DNA of 43,114 nucleotides, taken from positions 1 to 43,114 of the IMG/VR virus record IMGVR_UViG_3300037258_000073. The stretch is one strand, 5' to 3'. Under the pieces are notes generated by a model. It was not told where the DNA came from. It saw only the letters and a program-made list of their open reading frames with translations, and did no database searches. Made by a program: the position numbers and the translations under genes. Source of the stretch: a virus. Numbering within the stretch: the first letter of the stretch is position 1; every line of letters starts with the position of its first letter. Shown here one piece after another: positions 6,897 to 14,937 of the stretch.

Positions 6897-8077
6897 CACT
6901 CAGTCTCCTGTTGTGTCATAGCCGCTTGGAAAGTGCGAGACGGCGAGGGCGGCTTAACCTCAATCCGCTTGGTCGAGCGCGGGACCACAGTGAGCCCGGT
7001 GTGCGGGGTGTATGCCCACTCGCGCGTTAGCTTCTTGGCGTCGGGACCGAGCTTCTCCATTTCGGCTGGCGACCGCATGGCGGGGTCTCTGAAGGCCTTG
7101 GTGCCAAACTGGGCGGTGAACCGATCGCGCGACCCGTCCTTCCAGATACGGTCGGCCTGCTTCTCCACCAGCTTGGCGTCCGCAAACCGACTGCCAGTCA
7201 TCATGCGCCGATACAGCTCGCCCTCGATCGCCCGCTTATGGTGCATGACGGCGTCGATCATGGTGTAATCCCGGTTCAGCGCTTCATCGGTGAAGGGCTC
7301 CAGGTCCAGGTCCAGCGAGGACCGCTCGGCAATCGCGGCGAACAGGCTGCGCTGTGCCGGGCAGATGAGCTTCGCTGGACAGAACCGGCAGTGGTCCCCC
7401 ACCATGAGGCCTTCCTCGGCGTCCGCCCGGCGCATGGCCGGCAGCAGTTCCGTCCCGGCCCACTCCAGGATGTGATCCTTGCTGGTCACCCACTGGCGCA
7501 CCTTGCCGGCCGGATTGAAATCATTCGGCTGCACTATGGTCAGACGAACGGTGTCTATGTTAGCATACAACTCTGGCTGCTCCCGCTCCAGCTTGTCGAG
7601 CACGAGCCGGGCGTAATACATTTCCTGCGGGTTCTCAACGACGTCCACCGATATGCCAGCACCGTTTTTGTAGTCCACTATCTCAAGCACCATGCACCCC
7701 GGATGGAGCACCACGGCGGCAAAGTCGGTCGTCCCGAACATCGCCGGATGCAGATGGGGCGCCGCCATGCCGGTCTCAATCATGCACAGGTGGGCGTTCT
7801 CCTGGAGCGGGCGGCACACGTCCAGATATGTCTGCACGCCGACCGCCATGTCGCCCCTCAGGGCCATGCCCTCGAACTCGCGCCCCACTACCTCCCAGGC
7901 GTCCGCACCGGTCTGGAGGCACTCGGCAGCCGCGGCGTGGGCACAGCTACCTTCGATCCTGTAGGCCGGCTCCTCCTCTTCCTGTGGCAGGCCGAGCACC
8001 CGGATCAGCGTGGTCGAGCCGGCGCAGTGCATCCAACGTTCGGCACCACTCGCCCCGAGGTGGCTATGCTTAGTCAT
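6896..8077 (-). CDS. DUF2800 PD-(D/E)XK nuclease (Cas4/RecB-like)
   Basis: This 393-residue protein matches the phage DUF2800 family. Near the N-terminus is SGAERWMHCAGS. The nuclease core includes EGSCAHAAAAECL (the conserved helix with His), FGTTDFAAVV and VLEIVDYKNG, where D..DYK supplies the D-ExK-like site. CRFCPAKLICPA is the C-terminal cysteine cluster that in Cas4/AddB relatives holds an iron-sulfur cluster. It probably acts in recombination or end processing with the ssDNA-binding protein. The start at 8077 has GGAGTATACGGA upstream and overlaps the preceding stop as ATGA. Confidence 0.85.
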   Translation of the reverse strand: MTKHSHLGASGAERWMHCAGSTTLIRVLGLPQEEEEPAYRIEGSCAHAAAAECLQTGADAWEVVGREFEGMALRGDMAVGVQTYLDVCRPLQENAHLCMIETGMAAPHLHPAMFGTTDFAAVVLHPGCMVLEIVDYKNGAGISVDVVENPQEMYYARLVLDKLEREQPELYANIDTVRLTIVQPNDFNPAGKVRQWVTSKDHILEWAGTELLPAMRRADAEEGLMVGDHCRFCPAKLICPAQRSLFAAIAERSSLDLDLEPFTDEALNRDYTMIDAVMHHKRAIEGELYRRMMTGSRFADAKLVEKQADRIWKDGSRDRFTAQFGTKAFRDPAMRSPAEMEKLGPDAKKLTREWAYTPHTGLTVVPRSTKRIEVKPPSPSRTFQAAMTQQETE

Positions 8078-8244
8078 TCCGTATACTCCAATAAGGTCAT
8101 GTTCAAGGAGCCGTCCTTGTAAACATCGTTCAATTCCCAATACACTTCCTTTTCCCAGGTCTGGGCCACGACCGGTCGTTCTGCCAGCTCGGGGTGAGCT
8201 TGAGCCACATCTCGCAGCCGGCGGATCAGTTCAGTTAGTGTCAT
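8074..8244 (-). CDS. Small phage protein, MTLTELI type
   Basis: This is a 56-residue acidic protein, MTLTELIRRLRDVAQAHPEL, then RPVVAQTWEKEVYWELNDVY and LLEYTE. Short phage proteins beginning MTLxELIxxL with a following PV strand are common and of unknown function. GGAGGAGAAAACTG precedes the ATG. The stop overlaps the DUF2800 start (ATGA), and the start lies inside the end of the preceding gene. Confidence 0.65.
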   Translation of the reverse strand: MTLTELIRRLRDVAQAHPELAERPVVAQTWEKEVYWELNDVYKDGSLNMTLLEYTE

Positions 8245-8410
8245 CAGTTTTCTCCTCCGCAATGTATTCATCGTGAACCCACGTCCCGCCGGGAAACAGC
8301 TTCTCGATGTATCTGCACAGGCATTGTATTTGGTGAGCGACCTCTTCCTGCTCTCGCTCATGCCGGAGGCGATATTGTTCCCGGGGATCAGTAATCGTCG
8401 TAGTCGCCAT
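8231..8410 (-). CDS. Small charged helical protein
   Basis: This 59-residue protein has a strongly charged helix (DPREQYRLRHEREQEEVAHQ), then CLCRYIEKLFPGGTWVHDEY. No family is recognised. GGAGGACGACG stands upstream of the ATG. It overlaps the next gene by 14 bases and starts inside the 38-residue membrane peptide gene, in another frame. Confidence 0.6.
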   Translation of the reverse strand: MATTTITDPREQYRLRHEREQEEVAHQIQCLCRYIEKLFPGGTWVHDEYIAEEKTDDTN

Positions 8411-8504
8411 CGTCGTCCTCCCAATCACACATAAATAACCGGCCGAGAACCCAGGCCAGGGCGCAAGCGCCCAAGCCATAGGCCAAACATACGAGGTAGT
8501 TCAT
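8388..8504 (-). CDS. 38-residue membrane peptide with acidic tail
   Basis: The ORF encodes MNYLVCLAYGLGACALAWVL, GRLFM, then an acidic tail CDWEDDDGDYDDY. One hydrophobic helix covers residues 3-25. Its ATG overlaps the upstream stop as ATGA and AAGG lies six bases before it. It overlaps the start of the 59-residue gene by 23 bases in a different frame. The linkage and a clear helix-plus-tail design support expression. Function is unknown. Confidence 0.55.
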   Translation of the reverse strand: MNYLVCLAYGLGACALAWVLGRLFMCDWEDDDGDYDDY

Positions 8505-9301
8505 GATACCTTGATTGCTTTCAAGTCGTCGATGAACTTCTGCCGCTGGTTCTGCGGAATGTCGCTCGTGCGCTTGCCGGGTGGCACGAACTTGCCGACT
8601 AGGTCATGGATGCTGCGCGTGACTAGCGTAGCGTCTTTGTCCTTGTTGGCCTCCAGCAGCTCGTGGTTGCGCAGCGCACAGGCGTCACGCAAGTCTTTGT
8701 CCGTGATCTCACGCACCGCGCCCCAATCTTCCTGCGCACCACTCAGCGGGTCACCGCCTCCGGAAGCGGCACTCACTGCGGCTGGCGCACCGACAGCAGA
8801 AGTTGTCCCAGAAGACGCATTCGGTGCTAAAGGGTCAGATGACGGGCCACCTCCAGCTACCGTCGAGGTTGAAGCGGCTGGCGCCGATGTCCCAAGGCCG
8901 GGGGCCAAAGGGTCACCCACCGCAATGGTTGCAGGCGCAGAACTTGCAACCTGGATGCCAGTCGCAGCGACAACCAAAGGGTCAGGTGACGTCCCAACTG
9001 TGGGCGCGATCGAAGGCTGTGCGAGCGTAAGCTGCACAGAGCTTTGGGACAAAGGGCTGTCGCTCACAGGCAGCTCCTTGCTGATCGGCGGCCCGGCGTC
9101 AGCTTTCCGCGTGCGGGGCTTCGGCTCCGGCTTCAGGCCAAGCATCTCGTAGACCTTGGCTTTGGCCGTGTCGCCAGCCTCGTCGATCAGCTCGCCTGTC
9201 GAGAAGCTGATCTCAGCCTTCGCCTCGGCGTGCTCGTAATCCCCGGTCTTCACCCGGCGGAGGTAGCTGATGCTACCCCCTGTGATGCGTGCTTCGTCCA
9301 T
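8501..9301 (-). CDS. Two-domain early protein with DPL-repeat linker
   Basis: This is a 266-residue protein. Residues 1-55 form a domain of the kind GDYEHAEAKAEISFSTGEL seen in phage proteins of unknown function. Residues 70-190 are a disordered Ala/Pro/Ser/Gly linker. It carries DPL at 107, 130, 156 and 184, about 25 residues apart, twice extended to DPLAP. Residues 197-266 form a helical domain (ITDKDLRDACALRNHEL, IHDLVGKFVP, QNQRQKFIDDL). AGGAGAGTAAC precedes the ATG, within the end of the upstream gene. It sits between nuclease and helicase genes, so a DNA-metabolism adaptor is possible, but no function is known. Confidence 0.75.
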   Translation of the reverse strand: MDEARITGGSISYLRRVKTGDYEHAEAKAEISFSTGELIDEAGDTAKAKVYEMLGLKPEPKPRTRKADAGPPISKELPVSDSPLSQSSVQLTLAQPSIAPTVGTSPDPLVVAATGIQVASSAPATIAVGDPLAPGLGTSAPAASTSTVAGGGPSSDPLAPNASSGTTSAVGAPAAVSAASGGGDPLSGAQEDWGAVREITDKDLRDACALRNHELLEANKDKDATLVTRSIHDLVGKFVPPGKRTSDIPQNQRQKFIDDLKAIKVS

Positions 9302-9302
9302 G

Positions 9303-9878
9303 TTACTCTCCTGGGTTGCGGCGGGCTACGTCCGCCTGGATGGCCTCAACGTCGGTCTGATCCAGCACGACCACGAGCCCGTTGGCCGAGGCGCCGATCT
9401 CACCGCGCACTTGCTCCGCTTCTGGCCACACGGCCAGCACGTCTTCATACGTGGAGCTGCCGCGGATCAACTTGGCGTAGGGCCGCTTGCGCTCTTCCAG
9501 CTCAAGCGCAATCCGGCTCTGCAACTGTTCGTGAGCTGCATACAGCAGCTCCACCTCGGCGCTGGTCGAATGGACCGCGCAGAACCGGCTCGGCTGCCAG
9601 GGTATCGGGCTGTTGATCATGTCCGTCCGGAGCTTCAGTTGAACAATCCGACCGTGATCCAGCGATATGCGGATGCAGTCGTCTCGGCGGCCATGGTCAT
9701 ACTTCTGCAAGATAGCCATTTCGGCCGGCGGATAGATGGCCCGCATGTGCTTCTTCATGGCGGCATCCAGCTCCAGGGCCAACAGTTCAAGGTCGGCCTC
9801 CCGGTCAACGGTGACCAGTTTATCCACGAGCCCGCTCAACACCGTGCGGCGGGCTTCATTCAATCTCGTCTTTACCAT
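9303..9878 (-). CDS. Nmad5-like early protein
   Basis: This is a 191-residue protein. It starts MVKTRLNEARRTVLSGLVDK and near the end has STYEDVLAVWPEAEQV, both features that recall the nucleotide-modification-associated domain 5 family of phages. The middle holds a beta segment (IRISLDHGRIVQLKL) and a long charged helix. The family name comes from genomic association with base-modification genes, not from a proven activity. GGAGACTTTACA precedes the ATG. Assignment is tentative. Confidence 0.5.
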   Translation of the reverse strand: MVKTRLNEARRTVLSGLVDKLVTVDREADLELLALELDAAMKKHMRAIYPPAEMAILQKYDHGRRDDCIRISLDHGRIVQLKLRTDMINSPIPWQPSRFCAVHSTSAEVELLYAAHEQLQSRIALELEERKRPYAKLIRGSSTYEDVLAVWPEAEQVRGEIGASANGLVVVLDQTDVEAIQADVARRNPGE

Positions 9879-9926
9879 TGTAAAGTCTCCAGTTTGTTAC
9901 GAGGGGTTCGAGAGCAAGTGGGTAGT

Positions 9927-11546
9927 TCACCATTGAGTATCAAGGGCTTTCGTAGTGATATCGAGTTTGCGTATGGCCGCGGCCAAGATACGTTCTGCGA
10001 ACGAGTTCTGAGCTACCATGATATCGCACTGCACCGTGCGCGTTTGTCCTGTGCGGTTCAATCGATCGAAGGCCTGTATGTTGTTGCCAGGAACCCAGTC
10101 GGGCTCTGCGATTAGTGCGTGGTTGCAGACGTGTTGTAGACCGTCAACGCCCGTGCCAAGGGACAAGAGGTTCCCAATGATCACCTTGCACGAGCGGTCC
10201 CGTATGAACTTGTTGATATTCAATTCGCGCTGCTTGGCTGTGGTCGAGCCGTCAACGCGCACTACTCCGGACTTTTGCAGCCCCGCTTGCAGGATGTCAA
10301 GCACTTCTGTATGCCACCCAAAGACCACAAGTTTATCCTCGCCGCCGTCCAGTAGCATGCGGACGTAATCGACAGCAGCCGGCGCCATCGCCACCCCCAT
10401 CTGTCTTCGGACAACAGAAATGTGGCCGAGAAGAAGAGCATCAGCCCCAGTGAGCTGGTCTGGGTCAATTCCAAGCAGGTTCTCAGCAGCCAAAGCCTGA
10501 CGTATCGCACTGCTTTCCTCCGCATAGACCAAGTCATAGACAGGCAGTTTAAGTTGGGGCGCCACGTCGCGCTTCAAGTGCCGCACCATGAAGTTGGCGC
10601 GCAGCCGGTTCTGCAACTCGGCATGTCGGCCGGTTCGCTCGTCCACATAAAGCATCTGACCTTGATCGTCGTATCGCGTCATGCTTGGGTTGAACCGCTC
10701 GGAGAACCGGGCTTCTGACATCCAGTCGATGCTCTCAAAGCAGAGCGATCGAGCGAGCGTATATGCTTCTCTTGGTCGGTTAGGCAAAGGGGTGCCTGTG
10801 AGAGCCAGAACGCGAGAGCACTGCTCCATAATTGGCTCGAACTGGCGGTCGTCTCCTCCGCCGCAGATTGCTCGGGTTCGTTTGCTGTCGATGGTTTTAA
10901 GGGCGTGGGCTTCGTCGAGAATAAGGACATCGTATTTGTTCGCGGCAAGAGCTTTGCCGAGCCCCTCGGTTCGTGCTAGGTCATAGCTGATGATAGTAAA
11001 GTTAGCGGTCGGATGGATACCGTGCCGTCCATTAAGCACACAGTGCACGCTCCGTGTCCATGGAGTAGTGCTCCACTCAGACACGTATCGAGCCCACTGC
11101 AATCGGATGGCAGCGGGACAGATGATAAGGACCCTATCGGCTTCAACCTCGTTGCAGTAGACCAGGGCCATGGGGCTCTTGCCCAGACCGGGCTCGTCTC
11201 CAATGAGGCAGTGAGATCGATCAAGCGCATACTCCAGAGTTCCCTTCTGGTAGTCCCACAGCTCTTTGTCCTTAGGCATACGAAACCTGCGACCGCTGTC
11301 AGCCTTCCAGGAGAGCGAAATTTGATCCGCCAATCCCTTCAGCATTTGCTTGGCCGCGGGTGTCGCATACTTAAAGAAAGTCACAGCAGCGTAGGGTTCC
11401 CGCGTGAACAGGACTGCCTCCGCTGCTGTGCTGTCGGAGGTAGACAGGTCAAGACCATGCTCCATCATGAGGGGGCGTATGTCTGCCTCCCCGCGCGGAA
11501 CCCGCAGCACGAAGGCCTTGGACCCGTCTACATAGTCGAGTATCAT
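9927..11546 (-). CDS. SNF2-family DNA helicase/translocase
   Basis: This 539-residue superfamily 2 ATPase has motif I GDEPGLGKS (116-124), motif II DEAH (211-214), motif III LTGTPLPN, and in the second RecA fold VVFGWHTEVLDIL, VDGSTTAKQRE, LSLGTGVDGLQ and motif VI QAFDRLNRTGQ with its arginine fingers. This is the SMARCAL1-like phage type, which remodels or anneals DNA at forks rather than unwinding like DnaB. It should work with the polymerase and ssDNA-binding protein. The ATG overlaps the stop of the 57-residue gene (ATGA). Confidence 0.93.
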   Translation of the reverse strand: MILDYVDGSKAFVLRVPRGEADIRPLMMEHGLDLSTSDSTAAEAVLFTREPYAAVTFFKYATPAAKQMLKGLADQISLSWKADSGRRFRMPKDKELWDYQKGTLEYALDRSHCLIGDEPGLGKSPMALVYCNEVEADRVLIICPAAIRLQWARYVSEWSTTPWTRSVHCVLNGRHGIHPTANFTIISYDLARTEGLGKALAANKYDVLILDEAHALKTIDSKRTRAICGGGDDRQFEPIMEQCSRVLALTGTPLPNRPREAYTLARSLCFESIDWMSEARFSERFNPSMTRYDDQGQMLYVDERTGRHAELQNRLRANFMVRHLKRDVAPQLKLPVYDLVYAEESSAIRQALAAENLLGIDPDQLTGADALLLGHISVVRRQMGVAMAPAAVDYVRMLLDGGEDKLVVFGWHTEVLDILQAGLQKSGVVRVDGSTTAKQRELNINKFIRDRSCKVIIGNLLSLGTGVDGLQHVCNHALIAEPDWVPGNNIQAFDRLNRTGQTRTVQCDIMVAQNSFAERILAAAIRKLDITTKALDTQW

Positions 11547-11716
11547 TTATCGCTCATTTCATTTCTGATCATGCCTTCGAGCAGGCGCTGCGCCATGATG
11601 CTGTCATCATACGCTCGACCGCCGGCAATCGTCTCCAGATCGTATTGGCCGTTCTCCCGAGTGCTGTCGAGTGCCGCGGCAGCCCGCGCCAAAGCCTCTA
11701 CCAGGAAGATGTTCAT
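11543..11716 (-). CDS. 57-residue helical protein
   Basis: This short ORF begins MNIFLVEALARAAAALDST and ends in MIRNEMSDK, two amphipathic helices around a polar centre (YDLETIAGGRAYDDSIM). GGGAGGAT lies seven bases before the ATG, a strong site. Its TGA overlaps the helicase ATG as ATGA. No family is recognised. It may bind the helicase or simply couple its translation. Confidence 0.6.
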   Translation of the reverse strand: MNIFLVEALARAAAALDSTRENGQYDLETIAGGRAYDDSIMAQRLLEGMIRNEMSDK

Positions 11717-11730
11717 ACTGGCATCCTCCC

Positions 11731-12024
11731 TTAGCCATGACCTACCGGACCGCCGTATTGGCCGACCGGCACACGGATCACGCCGCCGGCTGGATTGGCT
11801 TCTTGGAGCTCCTGCATGAAGGTGTAAGCTGCCTCGCTGCTCACTGTCTCACAGGTGATACCGGCGTTCGCAGACGGCGTTGCGCAGATTGCATCCGCCA
11901 CTTCCCGCGGGAACGGCCCGAGAAATGCGGCAGCCACATCCTTCGCTTCATCAGCGTCAGTCGGCGTCATGCGAACAAAGAACAGCTCAGTCACCGGATT
12001 GGTTTCGTCATCTTGAGATGGCAT
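11731..12024 (-). CDS. First gene of the main leftward operon, unknown
   Basis: This is a 97-residue protein, MPSQDDETNPVTELFFVRM followed by TPTDADEAKDVAAAFLGPFP and a Gly-rich tail ending YGGPVGHG. It is acidic at the N-terminus and soluble. I do not recognise it. The start is set by ATGGAGACTGACA directly before ATG. It is the promoter-proximal gene, about 33 bases after the predicted start of transcription, so it is probably among the first proteins made. Confidence 0.65.
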   Translation of the reverse strand: MPSQDDETNPVTELFFVRMTPTDADEAKDVAAAFLGPFPREVADAICATPSANAGITCETVSSEAAYTFMQELQEANPAGGVIRVPVGQYGGPVGHG

Positions 12025-12063
12025 TGTCAGTCTCCATGTTGATTGATGATTGGCTCGGACAGC

Positions 12064-12092
12064 AACGTAAGCGGCCAGCCGTTGCGTGTCAA
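12064..12092 (-). promoter_or_regulatory. Leftward sigma70-type early promoter
   Basis: On the minus strand a perfect -35 TTGACA (12087-12092) is separated by 17 bases from TACGTT (12064-12069), a 3 of 6 match to TATAAT. It points into the operon beginning at 12024. Host RNA polymerase would be expected to use it. Confidence 0.55.
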
Positions 12093-12158
12093 GAGGTATT
12101 GCATGAACGGAACGGCGACACCATTCATAGCTCTCGCGTTTAACCCAGGAGACTGCGC

Positions 12159-14066
12159 GTGTCCACATTAAAAGACGCAGCGCTCGCATACGCCCGACGT
12201 GGTATACCAGTTTTCCCGTGTCGGGCCGGGACAAAAAAGCCCGCTACAGAGAATGGCTTCCATGATGCGACTACCGATGAATGGACCATAGAGGAATGGT
12301 GGAACGAGGACCCCAATTATAATATCGCGTTCACTCCACACTCCATGGGATGGGGGATCGTGGATACAGACCCACCGGATGGCGAGGCGACTTGGACCGC
12401 TCTATGCGCGGCGAACGGGGAGCCGGCGCCCACCTGGACAGTGCTCACTCCGCGGGGCGGCAAGCATCGCTATTTCGCCGGAGAGCTACCCACCTACGTC
12501 GGCAAGGGAGAGCTGGCCCACGTCGATACGCGCGGCCGGGGATCATACGCCCTACTGCCACCGAGCCGGACCGCGGACGGCACCTACAGCGTGGCGGACC
12601 CAGTTGCGGTGGCACCTCTGCCCGACTGGTTCCTGGCCCGCATAGAGGCCAGCAAGACGAAGCCGACGCGCCTCGCAGGGGACGCCACAGTGGAGCTGGA
12701 CAGGCCGCAAGCAGTGCGCCGCGGAGAAGACTACCTGCGCACCCTGGCCCCGATAGCCGAGCGTGCGGGGGCCGACGAGGCAACCTATGCTGCTGCCTGC
12801 CACTTGCGGGACCTAGGCATCAGCCACGGGCTGGCAGAAAACATGATGCTGGAGATGCTACAGATCGCTCCGTGGGACGCCGATCGCACTCCAGACTTCA
12901 TCCGGTTTAAGACAGAGAACGCCTACCGCTATGCCACCAATGATGCCGGTGTGCGGGCACCGCCCCAATGGGAGAAGGTTATGCGCAGCCTGCCCGTGGA
13001 GCCAACCCCAGAGGAGAAAGCGGAGACCCGGAAGAAGTCCCGGTTCTGGCCGCGGGACGAGCGAGAGATGGACAGCCTGGGCGATCCCACCTGGATGATC
13101 CCCGAGCTGATGCCGGACATCTGCACCATGCTGATGTTGGGCGAGAGCGGCAGCCTCAAGAGCTTCCTGGCCCTAGATATCGCCATGGCCATAGCGGCGG
13201 GCGTCCCATCGTGCTTCGGCATGCCAGTGCGGCCAGGACCGGTGTTCTACGGGGCGTTGGAAGGGCTGTGGCCTCTGGCTACCCTGCGGCGCAAGGCGTG
13301 GCGGGCGAGCCATGCAGGCGTCTCGGTGCCCGACTTCTTTGTGATGCCCGGCCCTCTGCTCGCGCAGCCCGACGACGTCGAGGAGTTTGGCTCCATGATC
13401 GACTGGAAGTTGGGGCCGGCCCGGCGCTGCTCGCTGATCGTGATCGACACTACGGCCAGAGCCATGAGTGGGCTCGACGAGAACAGCGCCAAGGACGTCG
13501 GGATCATGGTGCAAGCCGTAGACAGCCTGCGGGACGCATTCCAGTGCCCAGTGCTCCTGCTGCACCATCTCGGCAAGGACAAGCACAAGATGGGCCGCGG
13601 CAGTGGTGCACTCTACGGCGCCATGGATACCGTGGTGTCGGTTGACAGGCCCAATGAGTTCCTGCCCGTCGTCAGCATGAAGGTTAAGAAGCAGAAGGAC
13701 GCCGAGGAGCGGAGCAAGCCGTGGTATCTGGAGGGCACCAAGATCGCCGGCAGCCTCGCCATGAAACCTCTGGACGTGGCAGCATGGGAGACGCTCACGT
13801 CGCCAGTGAAGCAATTCGACAGGCTGACAGTGGGTCGGGCGTTGCGCCTGCTTGAGGCGTTCTCCGGCACGCGCACCGTGACAACGATGGTGCTGGCATT
13901 GGAGGTGATGATCAAGATCGAGGGAGAACCGGCTGAAGCCCGGCTGAAGCGTGCGGAAGACGCCTGCCGAGCGCTCACTAAGCTGGCCAGGGACCATTCT
14001 TCACAGGGTCTCTCTGCATATTACGTGGGTGACAATGCGTGGGCGGTGCCTCCTCTACCCACCTAG
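12159..14066 (+). CDS. Prim-pol primase fused to RepA-like helicase
   Basis: This is a 635-residue two-domain replication protein. Residues 1-165 are a bifunctional primase-polymerase domain: ALAYARRGIPVFPC, then GIVDTDPPDG with the D69-x-D71 metal pair, and TPRGGKHRYF with H103. Residues about 315-560 are an AAA_25/RepA hexameric helicase fold: GESGSLKS (328-335) as Walker A, SLIVIDTTARA as Walker B and LLLHHLGKD. Leu replaces the usual Gly before the Walker Lys, a change tolerated in relatives that have Phe there. It should prime and unwind for the polymerase. It is the only early gene on the plus strand. The GTG start has AGGAGACTGCGC before it. Confidence 0.9.
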   Translation: MSTLKDAALAYARRGIPVFPCRAGTKKPATENGFHDATTDEWTIEEWWNEDPNYNIAFTPHSMGWGIVDTDPPDGEATWTALCAANGEPAPTWTVLTPRGGKHRYFAGELPTYVGKGELAHVDTRGRGSYALLPPSRTADGTYSVADPVAVAPLPDWFLARIEASKTKPTRLAGDATVELDRPQAVRRGEDYLRTLAPIAERAGADEATYAAACHLRDLGISHGLAENMMLEMLQIAPWDADRTPDFIRFKTENAYRYATNDAGVRAPPQWEKVMRSLPVEPTPEEKAETRKKSRFWPRDEREMDSLGDPTWMIPELMPDICTMLMLGESGSLKSFLALDIAMAIAAGVPSCFGMPVRPGPVFYGALEGLWPLATLRRKAWRASHAGVSVPDFFVMPGPLLAQPDDVEEFGSMIDWKLGPARRCSLIVIDTTARAMSGLDENSAKDVGIMVQAVDSLRDAFQCPVLLLHHLGKDKHKMGRGSGALYGAMDTVVSVDRPNEFLPVVSMKVKKQKDAEERSKPWYLEGTKIAGSLAMKPLDVAAWETLTSPVKQFDRLTVGRALRLLEAFSGTRTVTTMVLALEVMIKIEGEPAEARLKRAEDACRALTKLARDHSSQGLSAYYVGDNAWAVPPLPT

Positions 14067-14075
14067 CCGTCAATA

Positions 14076-14114
14076 GCCAGGGACGATAGCCCTTTGGGGA
14101 CCACCGTTCCTGGC
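14076..14114. terminator. Hairpin between converging genes
   Basis: GCCAGGGACG pairs with CGTTCCTGGC through ten positions (one G-T), with further partial pairing around a TTT loop. It fills the 50-bp gap between the primase stop (14066) and the converging minus-strand gene (stop at 14117). Neither side has a T run, so it may be a weak two-way terminator. Confidence 0.4.
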
Positions 14115-14116
14115 CT

Positions 14117-14239
14117 TCACGCAACCAGATTAGCGGCAACCGACAGTGATCCGTGGTCACTGTCCAGCCATTTGGTATCATCGTTGTCTAGCAACCATTG
14201 CACCGCCTGACGATAGCTCCTAGGACGCCTGCGGGCCAT
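14117..14239 (-). CDS. 40-residue small phage protein
   Basis: The ORF encodes MARRRPRSYRQAVQWLLDND, then DTKWLDSDHGSLSVAANLVA. The order AVQWLLDNDDT followed by a short strand and AANLVA resembles a common family of tiny phage proteins with an AVEWI..ND core. Its ATG overlaps the upstream stop as TAATG, and GGGAGG lies about eight bases before it. It ends the second leftward operon. Confidence 0.6.
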   Translation of the reverse strand: MARRRPRSYRQAVQWLLDNDDTKWLDSDHGSLSVAANLVA

Positions 14240-14742
14240 TAGGATGGGTCCTCCCTAGGAGGAAATAGGAAGGCGTCCAGTGCTTTCATAAATGTCCGCT
14301 CTGGTTCGGTCAGGCTGGTATAGCGCTGTGCCATTCCCGCAAACACTTCACGCAGCGCGGCGTCCGTTGACCATTTGGTCGTATTGGCAGCCGGACTAGG
14401 TGGTATGGGCGGCGGGGGCACATACCATAGCCGCTCGTATTGTGGAGCACCGGAGAAGCGGTTCGGCTTGGTGGACAGCCGGCGCTCACACATGAACGTC
14501 AGCTCTTTACCTACTTTGGACCAATCGAGCACGCGGCGGATTAACCACTGCTTGGCCTTGGTCGGCTTCTGCCCTTCAGGCTCTGGGATGAGCAAGTCGA
14601 TTAGGAGGTTGGTCGATATCGTAGTCTGGACGCCGCCTCGGGCAGCGTAGTCGGACAGCGCGTTGTGAACTTCCTGGCGAACAATCGGCACGGCCTGCTG
14701 CCAGGGTAGCTCCCGCACGGTGTCCCAATCTTGGGATGACAT
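14239..14742 (-). CDS. Hypothetical early protein, possible winged helix
   Basis: This is a 167-residue protein. Residues 15-95 are mostly helical and end in LTFMCERRLSTKP, a layout compatible with a winged-helix DNA-binding domain. A proline-rich linker (PPPPIPPSP) follows at about 110-118, then a helical C-terminus. AGGAGAGACTTAGCA precedes the ATG. A 195-base non-coding stretch lies upstream. I do not recognise a family, and the DNA-binding idea is inference from shape only. Confidence 0.6.
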   Translation of the reverse strand: MSSQDWDTVRELPWQQAVPIVRQEVHNALSDYAARGGVQTTISTNLLIDLLIPEPEGQKPTKAKQWLIRRVLDWSKVGKELTFMCERRLSTKPNRFSGAPQYERLWYVPPPPIPPSPAANTTKWSTDAALREVFAGMAQRYTSLTEPERTFMKALDAFLFPPREDPS

Positions 14743-14900
14743 TGCTAAGTCTCTCCTTTGGTTCGGGTGGGGTGTAGCCTTAATACCCTAGGTGGCTCGT
14801 CCCGTGTCGGCGCCTGGGCCTGGGTCCAGTCCGGCGAACATCGGGCAGCAACACCGTAGGGTTAAGTGCCTCCCCAACCCGTCGAAATCAAGTGGTAGAA

Positions 14901-14930
14901 GCCAGAAGGAAGGTTAATTCTGCTTCTGGC
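14901..14930 (-). terminator. Leftward hairpin after the metalloprotease-like gene
   Basis: GCCAGAAG and CTTCTGGC form a perfect 8-bp stem with a 14-base loop. On the minus strand it begins seven bases after the stop at 14938 and is followed by TTCTACCACTTGATTTC, a T-rich but broken tail. It may end or weaken transcription. The rest of 14743-14937 holds no gene I can support. Confidence 0.5.
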
Positions 14931-14937
14931 ATAGCCG

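Noticed and set aside
13978-14181. 67-codon minus-strand ORF across the end of the primase
   Set aside because: It overlaps the primase C-terminus and the converging hairpin; the coupled 40-residue ORF at 14117-14239 in another frame explains the region better.
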